Assembly: GCF_000013765.1 (NCBI RefSeq)
Contig: NC_007954.1
Coordinates: 558,001-622,000, forward strand
Direction: 5' to 3'
Source: Shewanella denitrificans OS217
GTDB lineage: Bacteria; Pseudomonadota; Gammaproteobacteria; Enterobacterales; Shewanellaceae
Length of the DNA stretch: 64,000 bases
A program made the translations under genes and the position numbers. The notes under the pieces are model-generated. The model did no database searches. It saw nothing but the letters and a program-made list of their open reading frames with translations, and was not told the origin of the DNA. This document shows, piece after piece, positions 54,001 to 61,949 of this stretch (positions are counted from its first letter, which is position 1; each line of letters opens with the position of its first letter).

Positions 54001-54726
54001 GTGAATACTGCCACCGGCGGCGCAGAAGCAATCGAGCGCTTATTACAGCAAGACATAGACTTACTCTTACTAGACTGGATGATGCCAGTGGTGAGTGGCG
54101 GCATGGTGATTAAAGCCGTGGATGAAATGATTGCCGATGGTCGCCTTAAGAAACGTCCGGTTATCATCATAATGACGGCCTATTCCACAGAGCCATTGAA
54201 TCTAGAATTAGATAAATACGAATATCAAGCCGTGCTGCAAAAGCCCTTTAAAGCCTCATCCTTATTCGATGAAATTATTGGTGCATTCGCAGCGCCGGCC
54301 AAAATTAAGCAAGAAATTGCCGAACAAGTCGAACCACAGCCGCTGCAATCAGGGTTGATTTTGTTGGTCGAGGATAACTTTATTAACCAACAAGTGGCCA
54401 GCGAGTTACTCAAGAGCGCAGGCTATGATGTAGTGATCGCCGACAATGGTCAAATCGCCTTAGATTTGGTGGCAAAACAAGAATTTGATGCAGTGCTGAT
54501 GGACATTCAAATGCCAGTGATGGATGGCTTAACCGCGGCCAAAATCTTAAGAGAAACCTACAGCACGCAGCAATTACCTATTATCGCTATGACAGCGCAC
54601 GCCATGTCAGGGGATAAAGAAAAGAGTTTGAACGCCGGCATGAACGCCCATATCACTAAGCCAATCGTGTTGACTGAATTGTTTGAGACGCTGGCCTATT
54701 GGATAGCCTTAAAAAACCAAGGCTAA
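51025..54726 (+). CDS. Hybrid sensor histidine kinase with two receiver domains
   Basis: A 1233-residue membrane sensor. TM1 is about residues 24-43 and TM2 about 348-370, enclosing a roughly 300-residue periplasmic dCache-like sensor. A cytoplasmic linker, two PAS domains (about 460-570 and 585-700) and the HisKA domain with phosphoacceptor His731 (NMSHEIRTP) follow. Next come a HATPase domain (NLLSNAVKFT, DTGIGI, GGTGLGLSI) and two receivers with Asp1017 (LLDWMMP) and Asp1160 (LMDIQMP). No HPt domain is present, so a separate phosphotransferase is needed. The gene ends 1 nt before the convergent kinase-like gene. Confidence 0.93.
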   Translation: MKSTEPDLQLKSPIQRNYNRAVFYTYIGVIVMALLSAWVLFDRQKVQLIEQREEQVARHVLQIDLLLESSIRAVKSLRNVAVDHLRLGELARKDMLPEYEKFNQDGQFFTLEPSYANGGEPFTNMGRITGSGSLKNRSDKFYQELEMLFELSLSFPVAKEAAPKASSIYYISNQRIMSSYPWSANEQGFREELLNKNQFRLATPEMNPQRSVFWSQAYVDVSEQGLLTTLGLPVYLENEFIGSINLDMTLSSLAKQIRMYFKMPGTVILLDQQNNILSHSDFDSTEMNRVYHISQRIPSELHSLAESEIFDAHEGVLRNGYYIHSVALHNAPWRLLYLQEESALFQDAWDKLQLTFLLVVLALSVLVTIVHWQTRRAFVSPASRLLTHLEVCSQSPIKPPHKITSGWEPWFQLVSRIFEENKQYTLHLAEQNKRLDNLVAKRTQRLRETTERREREYALLRSLIDSIPEAIVFKDQEGKYLGCNKSAEHMLGYSESEMIGMTSVELTSPEQGARIRLEDSQVLKDRAALRYQEKVDISGKSVLLDILKLPFYNRRGELLGLISVWRDVTREYQSAEQLRLSEERYHLAMDAVEDGLWDWYLDSEQIICNPSYYSMLGYETNEFPALISSIEELIHPDDRDRVKTYRDLYLSEPSGAYETEFRMRTKSGRYLWVLSRGRVVEFTADGMPSRMLGTHKDITRQKSNEVALLEAKHDAELANMYKSEFLANMSHEIRTPMNAIIGMLQLASRTQLTLQQQDYLNKAGFSAESLLRIINDILDFSKIEAGKLELESVPFSLEKVLDHVIDMNALSAQEKGVELLLFSPLTTGLTLKGDPLRLGQVLVNLLSNAVKFTQDGEIELGCEDVGERDTQISLKFWVRDTGIGISREQQANLFDAFSQADGSTTRQYGGTGLGLSISKHLVSMMGGNLSVESEPQQGSTFSFTLSFDIAKELPQQPLVVPKQLNNLTSLVVDDNPSALQIYSTLLRDFSFGVNTATGGAEAIERLLQQDIDLLLLDWMMPVVSGGMVIKAVDEMIADGRLKKRPVIIIMTAYSTEPLNLELDKYEYQAVLQKPFKASSLFDEIIGAFAAPAKIKQEIAEQVEPQPLQSGLILLVEDNFINQQVASELLKSAGYDVVIADNGQIALDLVAKQEFDAVLMDIQMPVMDGLTAAKILRETYSTQQLPIIAMTAHAMSGDKEKSLNAGMNAHITKPIVLTELFETLAYWIALKNQG

Positions 54727-54727
54727 G

Positions 54728-56530
54728 CTATGTTTGCTTAGGGTTTTTTGGGTAAAACCGCTCGGGTTGTTGTTCGATAAACTCAAAGTGACGGGTATTT
54801 TTATAGGGCAGCTTCATAAAGCCTGATACGCCTTGGCCTTGAATTTTACTGGCGTGGAATAATATCCTGTCAAGGCTTGCCCGAAAGGCGGCCTGTTTTC
54901 TGGGATTGAGCAGTCTTAAGTAGCTATGGATCTTAAGGTGATTCGGCAAGGCCTCAAAAATAATGCAGCCTGTATGGTGAATTTGGTTGAGCCAGCCCAG
55001 TTCAGTCATGATTTCATTGGGTAATTCTAGATTTTCATCGGGATCTTTACCGTCCTCAAAATACGAATGCAATCGCGACTTGTCTTCAAGGGTGGGCACA
55101 TCACCGACCTCGAAGGGCAAGGGGAAATCACTGGCTGAGATAAAGGGGGAGGATGAGTCTGCCCGCTCCAAGTGCAAGGTATCTTTAGCATTAAAGAAGC
55201 AGACCTTAAATACCCCAATGCGCCTAATGCCTCGGGCCAAGGTCACCATATTATTCACAGCTTGAATAAGTGCCGCCTTAGCTTTGGGGTCATAAATCGC
55301 TAAATTTGAGTCGATATAGACGCCAGTCTCCTGCCAATGAATCGCCAGACCACCCACTATGGGATATTGACCAACGCGGCTCACGGCGGCAATAAAGCCT
55401 TTCTCAGTATCTCCCATGCCTGCCATAAAATTGCGGTAATACTTCTCTAGCTGGATATCATCCATTTTTTCTATGGGATCTTGAGTATTGTGCTCTTTCA
55501 AGAAGGATTTACGTGAGCTATAGCATACGGTTTCCACCTGTTTCGTCTTAGATTGGCTCCAGACTGGAATTTGCGCCGTGTGAGGGAGCGTATTGAGTGT
55601 GGGCAGGTATAATTTGGGGCCATTGCATAGACTCTTGATAAAATAATCCCCCCCAAGGCGGCGGGTGTGGGGATCCTCACTTAACATGGCAGTTAAGGTT
55701 TTCGCCAGCTCCACGGGCAGGCCTATGCTGGTGGCGGGAATAACGCGGCAGCCAAAACGGCTTATTTGCCCCGATGCTAAGGCATATAAGGTTGCTGCCA
55801 CCCCTTGTTCATCGAATCTAGGGGTAGATTGGGCACCATTGAGTTGCTCTTCACCGATAAAATACACATCGCCCATGCGGGCATTGGTGTCTTGCTGAGA
55901 GTGAGACATCAAGGCCATAACATTGTCAGCCACCCCATGATAATGCTCATCTTGCTGGGCAAATACCGCCGAACCCCAATCGATCAGCGATAAATGGTCA
56001 GTGGCTATATCGTAGACCAGGTTTGACGGCTTGATATCGCCATGGACCAAAGGTTTTCCCTGGCGTAAATACACCAGAATATCGGCTAACTGACGGGCAA
56101 TGCTTAAGATCATCGCCGCTGGTAAGGCGCCTAAACGCAGGCAAATTTTGTCTAAGTCTTCCCCTTTGCCGCGCTCCATCACTAAGATCCCTTGCTTGCC
56201 GACACGCTGGAATTTAATAGCCTTAGGCACGTTGGGATGCTGCACTTGCGACAGCATATAGGCTTCTTCCTCTAAGCGGTCTTGGATATTTTGCGGCAAA
56301 TTAATTCGCGAAAATTTAAACACATGTGATTGGTTATTTTGGTTTATTCCCGCAAATACAAAGCCATATGCCCCTTTACCAATAAATTCGATTTGTGCAT
56401 AACCCAGTTTGCTTAGCTGCTGCTTACACAGGCGGATCCACGCCTTATGCTGGCGCGCATCATTAGCCTTAAGCAAATATATCGATTGCTCTTCATTGAT
56501 GTAAAAATGCTGTAACTGAGGTACTTGCAA
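54728..56530 (-). CDS. Eukaryotic-type Ser/Thr kinase-like protein with unknown C-terminal domain
   Basis: The 600 residues have a kinase domain at about 45-310: glycine loop GKGAYGFVFAG (51-60), Lys72, Glu near 88, catalytic loop HGDIKPSN (163-170, Asp165) and IDWGSA (Asp184) where DFG is usual. All residues needed for phosphotransfer are present. Residues about 340-600 form a separate domain I do not recognise (MAGMGDTEKGFIAAVSRVGQYPIVGGLAIHW). No signal peptide or membrane helix. Convergent with the hybrid histidine kinase; the target is unknown. Confidence 0.82.
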   Translation of the reverse strand: MQVPQLQHFYINEEQSIYLLKANDARQHKAWIRLCKQQLSKLGYAQIEFIGKGAYGFVFAGINQNNQSHVFKFSRINLPQNIQDRLEEEAYMLSQVQHPNVPKAIKFQRVGKQGILVMERGKGEDLDKICLRLGALPAAMILSIARQLADILVYLRQGKPLVHGDIKPSNLVYDIATDHLSLIDWGSAVFAQQDEHYHGVADNVMALMSHSQQDTNARMGDVYFIGEEQLNGAQSTPRFDEQGVAATLYALASGQISRFGCRVIPATSIGLPVELAKTLTAMLSEDPHTRRLGGDYFIKSLCNGPKLYLPTLNTLPHTAQIPVWSQSKTKQVETVCYSSRKSFLKEHNTQDPIEKMDDIQLEKYYRNFMAGMGDTEKGFIAAVSRVGQYPIVGGLAIHWQETGVYIDSNLAIYDPKAKAALIQAVNNMVTLARGIRRIGVFKVCFFNAKDTLHLERADSSSPFISASDFPLPFEVGDVPTLEDKSRLHSYFEDGKDPDENLELPNEIMTELGWLNQIHHTGCIIFEALPNHLKIHSYLRLLNPRKQAAFRASLDRILFHASKIQGQGVSGFMKLPYKNTRHFEFIEQQPERFYPKNPKQT

Positions 56531-56683
56531 GGGCGTGTCCTTGTTGGTTTTGCGAGCCTTAAGGCTTGAATTTCTGCTGTTATTGTCTTAGGCAGCGGGA
56601 ACCTTGACCTGCATCAAGTTATCCAAATTGCGCTAGGGATAATATTAATGGTCATTAGACACTCTATTTGAGGTAGCCCTGTT

Positions 56684-57046
56684 ATGTCTAGCTTGGAATA
56701 CAAAGATTTAGCTCCCTTGTTCGACTTCCCTCGAAAGCGCATTCTACAATCTATGGACGTCTATCATTGCCCCCATGCGGTTTTTTATAATCAAAGGGAT
56801 GAGCGCTGCATTACTTGCCATCAGGGCGAGGAATGTTTGTGGATGAACCGCAATGATGCTTTGATTGCACTGGAAGAAAAGCCAATAGATGAATTAAAGC
56901 AGCAACTGCTGATCGCTGTGGATTACATAGATGCAAACCTCACTCCCCATCATTTATCTCGCCGGGATTGTGACTGTGACAATTGCCATTGGCGCAATCG
57001 CGTGCAGCAGGCGCTCAATAAAGACATTAACACGTTGAAGCCCTAA
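56684..57046 (+). CDS. Cysteine-rich hypothetical protein
   Basis: Not recognised. The 120-residue product has ten or so Cys and His in metal-site-like spacing: YHCPHAVF, CITCHQGEECLW and RRDCDCDNCHWRN. The central part is helical (IALEEKPIDELKQQLLIAVDYIDANL). No signal peptide. It is divergent from the Ser/Thr-kinase-like gene and upstream of tpm, with AGGTAG before its ATG. A zinc- or iron-binding cytoplasmic protein is plausible. Confidence 0.7.
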   Translation: MSSLEYKDLAPLFDFPRKRILQSMDVYHCPHAVFYNQRDERCITCHQGEECLWMNRNDALIALEEKPIDELKQQLLIAVDYIDANLTPHHLSRRDCDCDNCHWRNRVQQALNKDINTLKP

Positions 57047-57145
57047 ACAGTGTCAGCAGAAACGGCGTTTGCAAGGGGATAAGTTAGCGAGTAAATTGGC
57101 AGGCAGAAATTAATCCTTTCCCCAATACATGAATGGAGTCGCCCT

Positions 57146-57802
57146 ATGGAGCCGAATTTTTGGCATGATAAATGGCATCAGCAACTCATAGGTTTTCACC
57201 AAGCCAGCGTGAATGCCCTGTTATTGACTCATTGGCAGCAGCTTGAAATCAAGCCACAAGGACAAGTGTTTGTGCCTTTGTGCGGTAAATCCTTAGACAT
57301 GTGCTATTTGGCCGAACTTGGCCATAACGTACTTGGCTGTGAGCTTAATTTAAGCGCCGTTGAGCAGTTTTATGCTGAAAATCAGTTGACGGTAACATGC
57401 GAACCTATTGGCGAACACCAGTTTTTTGATTGTGAGCAGGTACAAATTTGGCAAGGGGATATTTTCACCTTAGCCCCAAAAATAACTCAAGACATAAGCG
57501 GCTTTTATGACAGGGCGGCCTTGATTGCTTGGCCAGAATCACTGCGCCAGGCTTATGTGAAGCAACTTGCCAAGCTCATCCCCCAAGGCTGCAGAGGGTT
57601 ACTGGTGACCTTAGATTACCCCCAAGAGACATTGCAAGGCCCGCCGTTTGCAGTGAGCCCAACTTGGGTTGAGACCCACCTGAGTGAATATTTTGACATA
57701 ACACTACTAGCTTGCCGAGACGTGCTGGACGATAACCCTAGGTTCATTAAAAAAGATGTGCCTTGGCTAAATGAATCGGCTTACCTACTTAAGCGAAAGT
57801 GA
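57146..57802 (+). CDS. tpm: Thiopurine S-methyltransferase
   Basis: SAM-dependent methyltransferase of 218 residues with the bacterial TPMT pattern: N-terminal EPNFWHDKWHQQLIGFHQ, SAM motif VFVPLCGKSLDMCYLAELGHNVLGCEL, and FYDRAALIAWPESLRQAYVKQL. In Pseudomonas the enzyme methylates selenium and tellurium compounds and confers tellurite tolerance. The natural substrate here is unknown. Single gene. Confidence 0.94.
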   Translation: MEPNFWHDKWHQQLIGFHQASVNALLLTHWQQLEIKPQGQVFVPLCGKSLDMCYLAELGHNVLGCELNLSAVEQFYAENQLTVTCEPIGEHQFFDCEQVQIWQGDIFTLAPKITQDISGFYDRAALIAWPESLRQAYVKQLAKLIPQGCRGLLVTLDYPQETLQGPPFAVSPTWVETHLSEYFDITLLACRDVLDDNPRFIKKDVPWLNESAYLLKRK

Positions 57803-57954
57803 GTGTGATGCTCTCCTGCGGCAAGCGATTTAGGTCGTCTGCGGTTAATCTGAGTCACATTTGACCTCAGTCGAGTACTCAGTCTGTGAGTGATGTTGGC
57901 GGCATTTTCATATACACTCGCAGCTGAAAAAAATCAGTCTATATTGGGGCAGTT

Positions 57955-58749
57955 ATGTTGTCAGAATCCTATCTTTCTCGTTTCGCTGGTATTGGCCGCC
58001 TCTATGGTCAAGATGCCTTGGTCAAATTCTCTCAATCTCATGTGATGGTTATCGGCATAGGTGGGGTAGGGACTTGGGTTGCCGAAGCGTTAGCAAGGAG
58101 CGGCATAGGACAGATAAGCCTGATGGATTTAGATGATATTTGTGTCACCAATAGCAATCGTCAATCCCACGCGCTGGCGTCCACCATAGGTCAATCTAAG
58201 GTGGCTGTGATGGCTGCGCGCCTTAGGGATATCAATCCTGAGTGCAAGGTGAATGAAATTGAAGATTTTCTGACCCTAGATAATCTTGGCGAGCATTTAG
58301 TGCCTAAGGCCGAGGGCGGTGAGCTCGATTTTGTGGTCGACTGTATTGATGCGGTAAAGCAAAAAGCCGCCTTAATCGCTTGGTGTAAACGCAATAAGCT
58401 ACCTTTAGTGACAGTCGGTGGTGCGGGGGGGCAAACGGATCCCACTCAAATTCAATTGCTCGATCTTTCAAAGACCTATCAAGACCCATTACTGGCAAAA
58501 GTGCGAAATATACTTCGAAAAGATTATAACTTCTCTAAAAACCCCCAACGGCGTTTTGCCGTCGATGCGGTGTTTTCGAGTCAGCATTTAGTGTATCCAC
58601 AAAATGATGGCAGTGTCTGCAACACTAAGGCTGGAGCCGATGGCAGTATGCGGATGGATTGTGCGTCAGGATTTGGCGCCGTCACTATGGTAACGGGCAC
58701 CTTTGGCTTTGTGGCGGCGAGCCGAGTATTGGCGAAATTGGCGCTATAA
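57955..58749 (+). CDS. tcdA: tRNA threonylcarbamoyladenosine dehydratase
   Basis: E1-like ATP-dependent enzyme (CsdL/TcdA) that cyclises t6A37 to ct6A in ANN-decoding tRNAs. The 264 residues have the nucleotide-binding motif VIGIGGVGTWVAEALARSGIG, the Asp/Asn/Arg segment MDLDDICVTNSNRQSHAL, and the conserved VVDCIDAVKQKAALIAWCKRN. A C-terminal hydrophobic region (GAVTMVTGTFGFVAASRVLAKL) fits the family. Convergent with the following sensor kinase gene, 6 bp apart. Confidence 0.95.
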   Translation: MLSESYLSRFAGIGRLYGQDALVKFSQSHVMVIGIGGVGTWVAEALARSGIGQISLMDLDDICVTNSNRQSHALASTIGQSKVAVMAARLRDINPECKVNEIEDFLTLDNLGEHLVPKAEGGELDFVVDCIDAVKQKAALIAWCKRNKLPLVTVGGAGGQTDPTQIQLLDLSKTYQDPLLAKVRNILRKDYNFSKNPQRRFAVDAVFSSQHLVYPQNDGSVCNTKAGADGSMRMDCASGFGAVTMVTGTFGFVAASRVLAKLAL

Positions 58750-58755
58750 AAACCT

Positions 58756-60360
58756 TTAGATTACATATTCATGTTGACGCTCTATGGGGAACAACAGGGT
58801 AAATAGTGGGCCGCCCAAAGGGGAGTTTGCCTGATAATCTATCTTGCCTTTGAGTAAGGTTGCGGCATTAAATGCCGCCGATAAACCAAGCCCTGTGCCT
58901 CCTTTATGACGAGCGGTAGTAAAGAAAGGCTCGAACATATGGGCCGACACTTCTTCTGGGATCGCAACGCCGTTGTTGTGTAAGGCAATGCTCGCCTGCA
59001 TCTGTGCAATCTCGACCTTTATGATCAGCTTAGGTTTATCTATTTCATTGAAACCATGGTAATAAATATTCGACACTATATTGGTTACAATCTGATTAAC
59101 TAAGCTGTAGTTTGCGGTAATGCATAAGTTTTTATCCACTTCTATGCCTATGTCGACATCCAGTGTTGGGTGGATAAGCTTGCTGGCATCGAGAACCCCC
59201 ATTAACAGCTGATAGATATTGAACTGTACACTCTTTTCATTTTGCTGCTCTGCGGCAATGGTTTTAAACTTCTGAATTAGGTTGCTGGCTTTAGTGATGT
59301 TGTTGATGATGAGCTTACAGCTCTGTTGGTAATCGAGCAGTATGCCGTTGATTTGCTCTAAGGTGGCATCATCGCTGTGGATTAATAGGATGAGTTCATC
59401 AACATGCACCAGCTGAGCACTGGCAGCGGTTAAGCAAATGCCAATAGGGGTGTTGATTTCATGGGCAACCCCAGAGACTAAGCCGCCCAAAGCGGCCATT
59501 TTTTCCTGCTCGACCATGACTTGTTGGGCTTTCTTGAGCCTAGCTAAAGAGAGCTCTAATTCTGCCGTTTGGGCTTTAACTTGAGCTGCCAGTTCTTGTT
59601 TATAGCTGCGTTCAATTTCCAGTAACCGCTCCCGGTCGGCTAACGAATCTTGTAATTGGAATTTAGAATTTTGCAATTCATCCAGCGACAATCGAACCTG
59701 ATGTTGCATGTGATTAATGGCTTGCGCTACCGAATGGAATTCATCCTTGAAGGCTTTTCGCTCAAATTTGAGTGGGGTGAAAGGCTTTTTAAAATCGATT
59801 TCGTTGCAATATTGGCTGAGGTTTAATAAGTGTTTGGTGACATGGATCCACACTAAAAAAAGAATAAAACCGGCCACAAGAAAGGTCTTAACCCCATTGG
59901 ACAATAAGATCAAAATGGCTTTGTCATAGAGTTTGTTATAAATAAAATTTAGGTCAGCCTGCACCACTAAGGTCCCGACCTTAGTATTATCGGCGGGACG
60001 ATAAAGTAAATCGTATTGTTTTTCGATTGTGTTGGCGGTTTTTTTTGTGCCCAGTTGCCATTCTTGTTCACTGTCATCTTTAATCGATACATAAGTAATG
60101 TCGGATAATTGACTCAAGCCCTTTAATTGGGTGTTAATCAACTTTTCATCGATAACCCAAATACTGGCCGCTAATACCTCTAAGTTTGCCTTTTCAATGC
60201 TGGAGAAGGCTTGGTCAATGCGCTGGACATCGGTTCGATAGTCATTAATGAGCTGATAGCCAGTGGTCAATAAAGTAATAAATGAGCTGAATAGCACGAT
60301 TGACAGCATGAGTCGCCGGCCGATAGGGCTCTTTAACAGTTGGCTAGTGCTTAGCTTCAT
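58756..60360 (-). CDS. Membrane sensor histidine kinase
   Basis: A 534-residue kinase with TM1 about 17-37, a periplasmic sensor region (about 38-148), TM2 about 149-172, a HAMP-like and long coiled-coil linker (about 175-285), then the HisKA motif GLVSGVAHEINTPIG with His300. A HATPase domain follows (NYSLVNQIVTNIVSN, GGTGLGLSAAFNAA). The histidine context GVAHEINTP is of the class seen in orphan and non-hybrid sensors. No response regulator gene is adjacent. Confidence 0.9.
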   Translation of the reverse strand: MKLSTSQLLKSPIGRRLMLSIVLFSSFITLLTTGYQLINDYRTDVQRIDQAFSSIEKANLEVLAASIWVIDEKLINTQLKGLSQLSDITYVSIKDDSEQEWQLGTKKTANTIEKQYDLLYRPADNTKVGTLVVQADLNFIYNKLYDKAILILLSNGVKTFLVAGFILFLVWIHVTKHLLNLSQYCNEIDFKKPFTPLKFERKAFKDEFHSVAQAINHMQHQVRLSLDELQNSKFQLQDSLADRERLLEIERSYKQELAAQVKAQTAELELSLARLKKAQQVMVEQEKMAALGGLVSGVAHEINTPIGICLTAASAQLVHVDELILLIHSDDATLEQINGILLDYQQSCKLIINNITKASNLIQKFKTIAAEQQNEKSVQFNIYQLLMGVLDASKLIHPTLDVDIGIEVDKNLCITANYSLVNQIVTNIVSNIYYHGFNEIDKPKLIIKVEIAQMQASIALHNNGVAIPEEVSAHMFEPFFTTARHKGGTGLGLSAAFNAATLLKGKIDYQANSPLGGPLFTLLFPIERQHEYVI

Positions 60361-60555
60361 AGGCTGCTTGGGTCGTGTTGTCTATTATGAGTTTTGTGGT
60401 ATTAATCATAGTCGCTATCGTCAAACTGGGTCAATTTTTCATTATAAATTTAGTACTTTATCCCCATTACGGCTAATTTTTTATTGGCATCATTCTTGCT
60501 TTATCTCATATGGACTCAATGGAGTTCAAAAATCTGACACTGACTAGGTGACACC

Positions 60556-61167
60556 ATGATGAAGATGAAATTAGCGAGCATGACCCAAGTGGCGAATAAA
60601 AAAGTATTGATGAGTTTTATGTCTTGGTGGGTATTGGCTTGTGGTGCTTTACTATTAATGCCAACAAAAATCCTCGTGGCATTATCACTGCAAGACTTCG
60701 TGACGCATTATGCAGACTTTATTGGTCTGGGATTAATTGTTGGCGTGGCCTACTTTCTAAGCCAATTGCTGGGATTTTTTGTCGATGAGTCTATAGTGCA
60801 TCTCAATAACAAGCGCTCAATCGAAACCATAGAATCTAAGGTAAAATTACTTGACCCAGCAGAGCGGGCCTTATTAAGAGAATTCTTCTTACAAGGGGCC
60901 ACCATATTGACCTTGCCACAAGATGAATTGGCAGTGAGAAGTTTAGTTGAGACACAAATTCTAGAAGTCGTCGGTAATGTGCGCCATTATGCGATTCAAG
61001 GGCCGACCGCCGAATATAAAATTACCATGCGAGCGCGCATTTACCTCAATCGTGATGTGCTCAGATTACCCGCTGGTGAGCCAAGTAAAGAAGAGCTATC
61101 AAATTTAATTAAGGCAAGACCTCAGTTTGTCTCTGGCCTAGTGCAGCAACGAAAGCACGCAGCATAA
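60556..61167 (+). CDS. SieB-like membrane protein (superinfection exclusion B family)
   Basis: A 203-residue protein with two N-terminal membrane helices (about 20-38 and 55-73) and a cytoplasmic domain (LLDPAERALLREFFLQGATILTLPQDELAVRSLVETQILE) matching the SieB family pattern. Family members include phage superinfection-exclusion proteins, but chromosomal copies are common and their role is unclear. No other phage gene is nearby. Two start choices exist (60556 or 60559). Confidence 0.72.
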   Translation: MMKMKLASMTQVANKKVLMSFMSWWVLACGALLLMPTKILVALSLQDFVTHYADFIGLGLIVGVAYFLSQLLGFFVDESIVHLNNKRSIETIESKVKLLDPAERALLREFFLQGATILTLPQDELAVRSLVETQILEVVGNVRHYAIQGPTAEYKITMRARIYLNRDVLRLPAGEPSKEELSNLIKARPQFVSGLVQQRKHAA

Positions 61168-61203
61168 GCTAATGATTGAGTGACACAACCAGGTTTTTGT
61201 TTG

Positions 61204-61237
61204 AGGGGGCTATTCAGCCCCTTCCTTATTTCTTTTC
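61204..61237 (+). terminator. Probable terminator of the SieB-like gene
   Basis: An AGGGGGCT / AGCCCCT hairpin with loop ATTC is followed by the U-rich TCCTTATTTCTTTT stretch. The tail is interrupted by other bases. Confidence 0.45.
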
Positions 61238-61363
61238 AATGGGTGCCGATTTAACCACAAACAGCCAGCCGATATAAGACGCTATGCCGATAGTGCAAAA
61301 AATCACAATCATAGAGAGCAAGCCGATAAAGTTTCCAAACATTAAATCTAACCAAAATGCCAT
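61226..61363 (-). CDS. DUF3149-type microprotein (single membrane helix)
   Basis: A 45-residue ORF on the minus strand (MAFWLDLMFGNFIGLLSM..., ending APIEKK), with a hydrophobic helix from about residue 13 to 37 and a lysine end. The start FWLDLMFGN-x-IGLLSM is the signature of the small DUF3149 family. AAGGGGAT stands about nine bases upstream of the ATG. It is convergent with the SieB-like gene. Function unknown. Confidence 0.75.
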   Translation of the reverse strand: MAFWLDLMFGNFIGLLSMIVIFCTIGIASYIGWLFVVKSAPIEKK

Positions 61364-61618
61364 GATTGCCATCCCCTTAGTGTGCATTAAGCTTCAAGCC
61401 TAACGGCACTTTTACAGTTAAATACTGATCTCGATCAATCTCTGCGAGGATCTAACCTTCTGATAACGCTGAGCTGCGGCGGAGATCACATTAATGCCCT
61501 AGGGCGATTTTGACCTCTTGTTCGCTGTTGTTTAAGCACACCTGTTTGAGATTTGAGCGGTTGAACCTTATTTTGATAAAAGTTTGACAAAAGTTTACTA
61601 AAAGTCGCGCCAAACCCC

Positions 61619-61646
61619 TTGCCATTGATGCTAGCAAAGGTATAAT
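61619..61646 (+). promoter_or_regulatory. Promoter of tRNA-Leu(CAA)
   Basis: TTGCCA (61619-61624) and consensus TATAAT (61641-61646) with a 16-bp spacer lie about 60 bp ahead of the tRNA. This is one of the strongest sigma-70 promoters in the window. Confidence 0.75.
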
Positions 61647-61707
61647 CCCCAGCACTTAATGAGCCCAAGGGCAGATTAAGTCATCTGATGATGTAAACTT
61701 CCATGAT

Positions 61708-61792
61708 GCCTGAGTGATGAAATTGGTATACATGGGGGATTCAAAATCCCCTGTCGCAAGACGTGTCGGTTCGAGTCCGACCTCAGGTACCA
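61708..61792 (+). tRNA. tRNA-Leu, anticodon CAA
   Basis: Eighty-five bases with a seven-base acceptor stem (GCCTGAG with CTCAGGT), a class II long variable arm (TGTCGCAAGACGT), the T-loop GGTTCGAGTCC and an encoded 3' CCA at 61790-61792. The anticodon loop TTCAAAA gives CAA, reading UUG codons. It is followed by a rho-independent terminator. A partial second copy of its 3' end lies about 130 bp downstream. Confidence 0.95.
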
Positions 61793-61949
61793 AATTTTTA
61801 AACCCTGTTTCTTAATTGAACAGGGTTTTTTAATGCCTGAAATTTGAAAACTCGAATACAGCCGGTGTCTTGGTAAAAGAGGTATCAGTTGTTTCCTATT
61901 GCGGGATGCGACCTCAGGTAGCAAATTTTAAACCCTGTTTCTTAATTGA
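61778..61949 (+). repeat. Duplicated tRNA-Leu 3' end (candidate attachment-site pair)
   Basis: Forty-two bases from the tRNA 3' end through the terminator loop (61778-61819) recur at 61909-61949 with one substitution, which breaks the CCA, and one deletion. The second copy lacks the other terminator arm. This is the kind of scar left by integrase-mediated insertion at a tRNA or by deletion between tandem tRNA copies. Confidence 0.85.
61800..61831 (+). terminator. Terminator of tRNA-Leu
   Basis: AAACCCTGTT (61800-61809) pairs with AACAGGGTTT (61819-61828), and the T run continues to 61831. Confidence 0.87.

Noticed and set aside
61676..61924. 82-residue minus-strand ORF
   Set aside because: It covers the tRNA-Leu gene in antisense and includes both tRNA 3'-end copies. 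It is not a protein gene.
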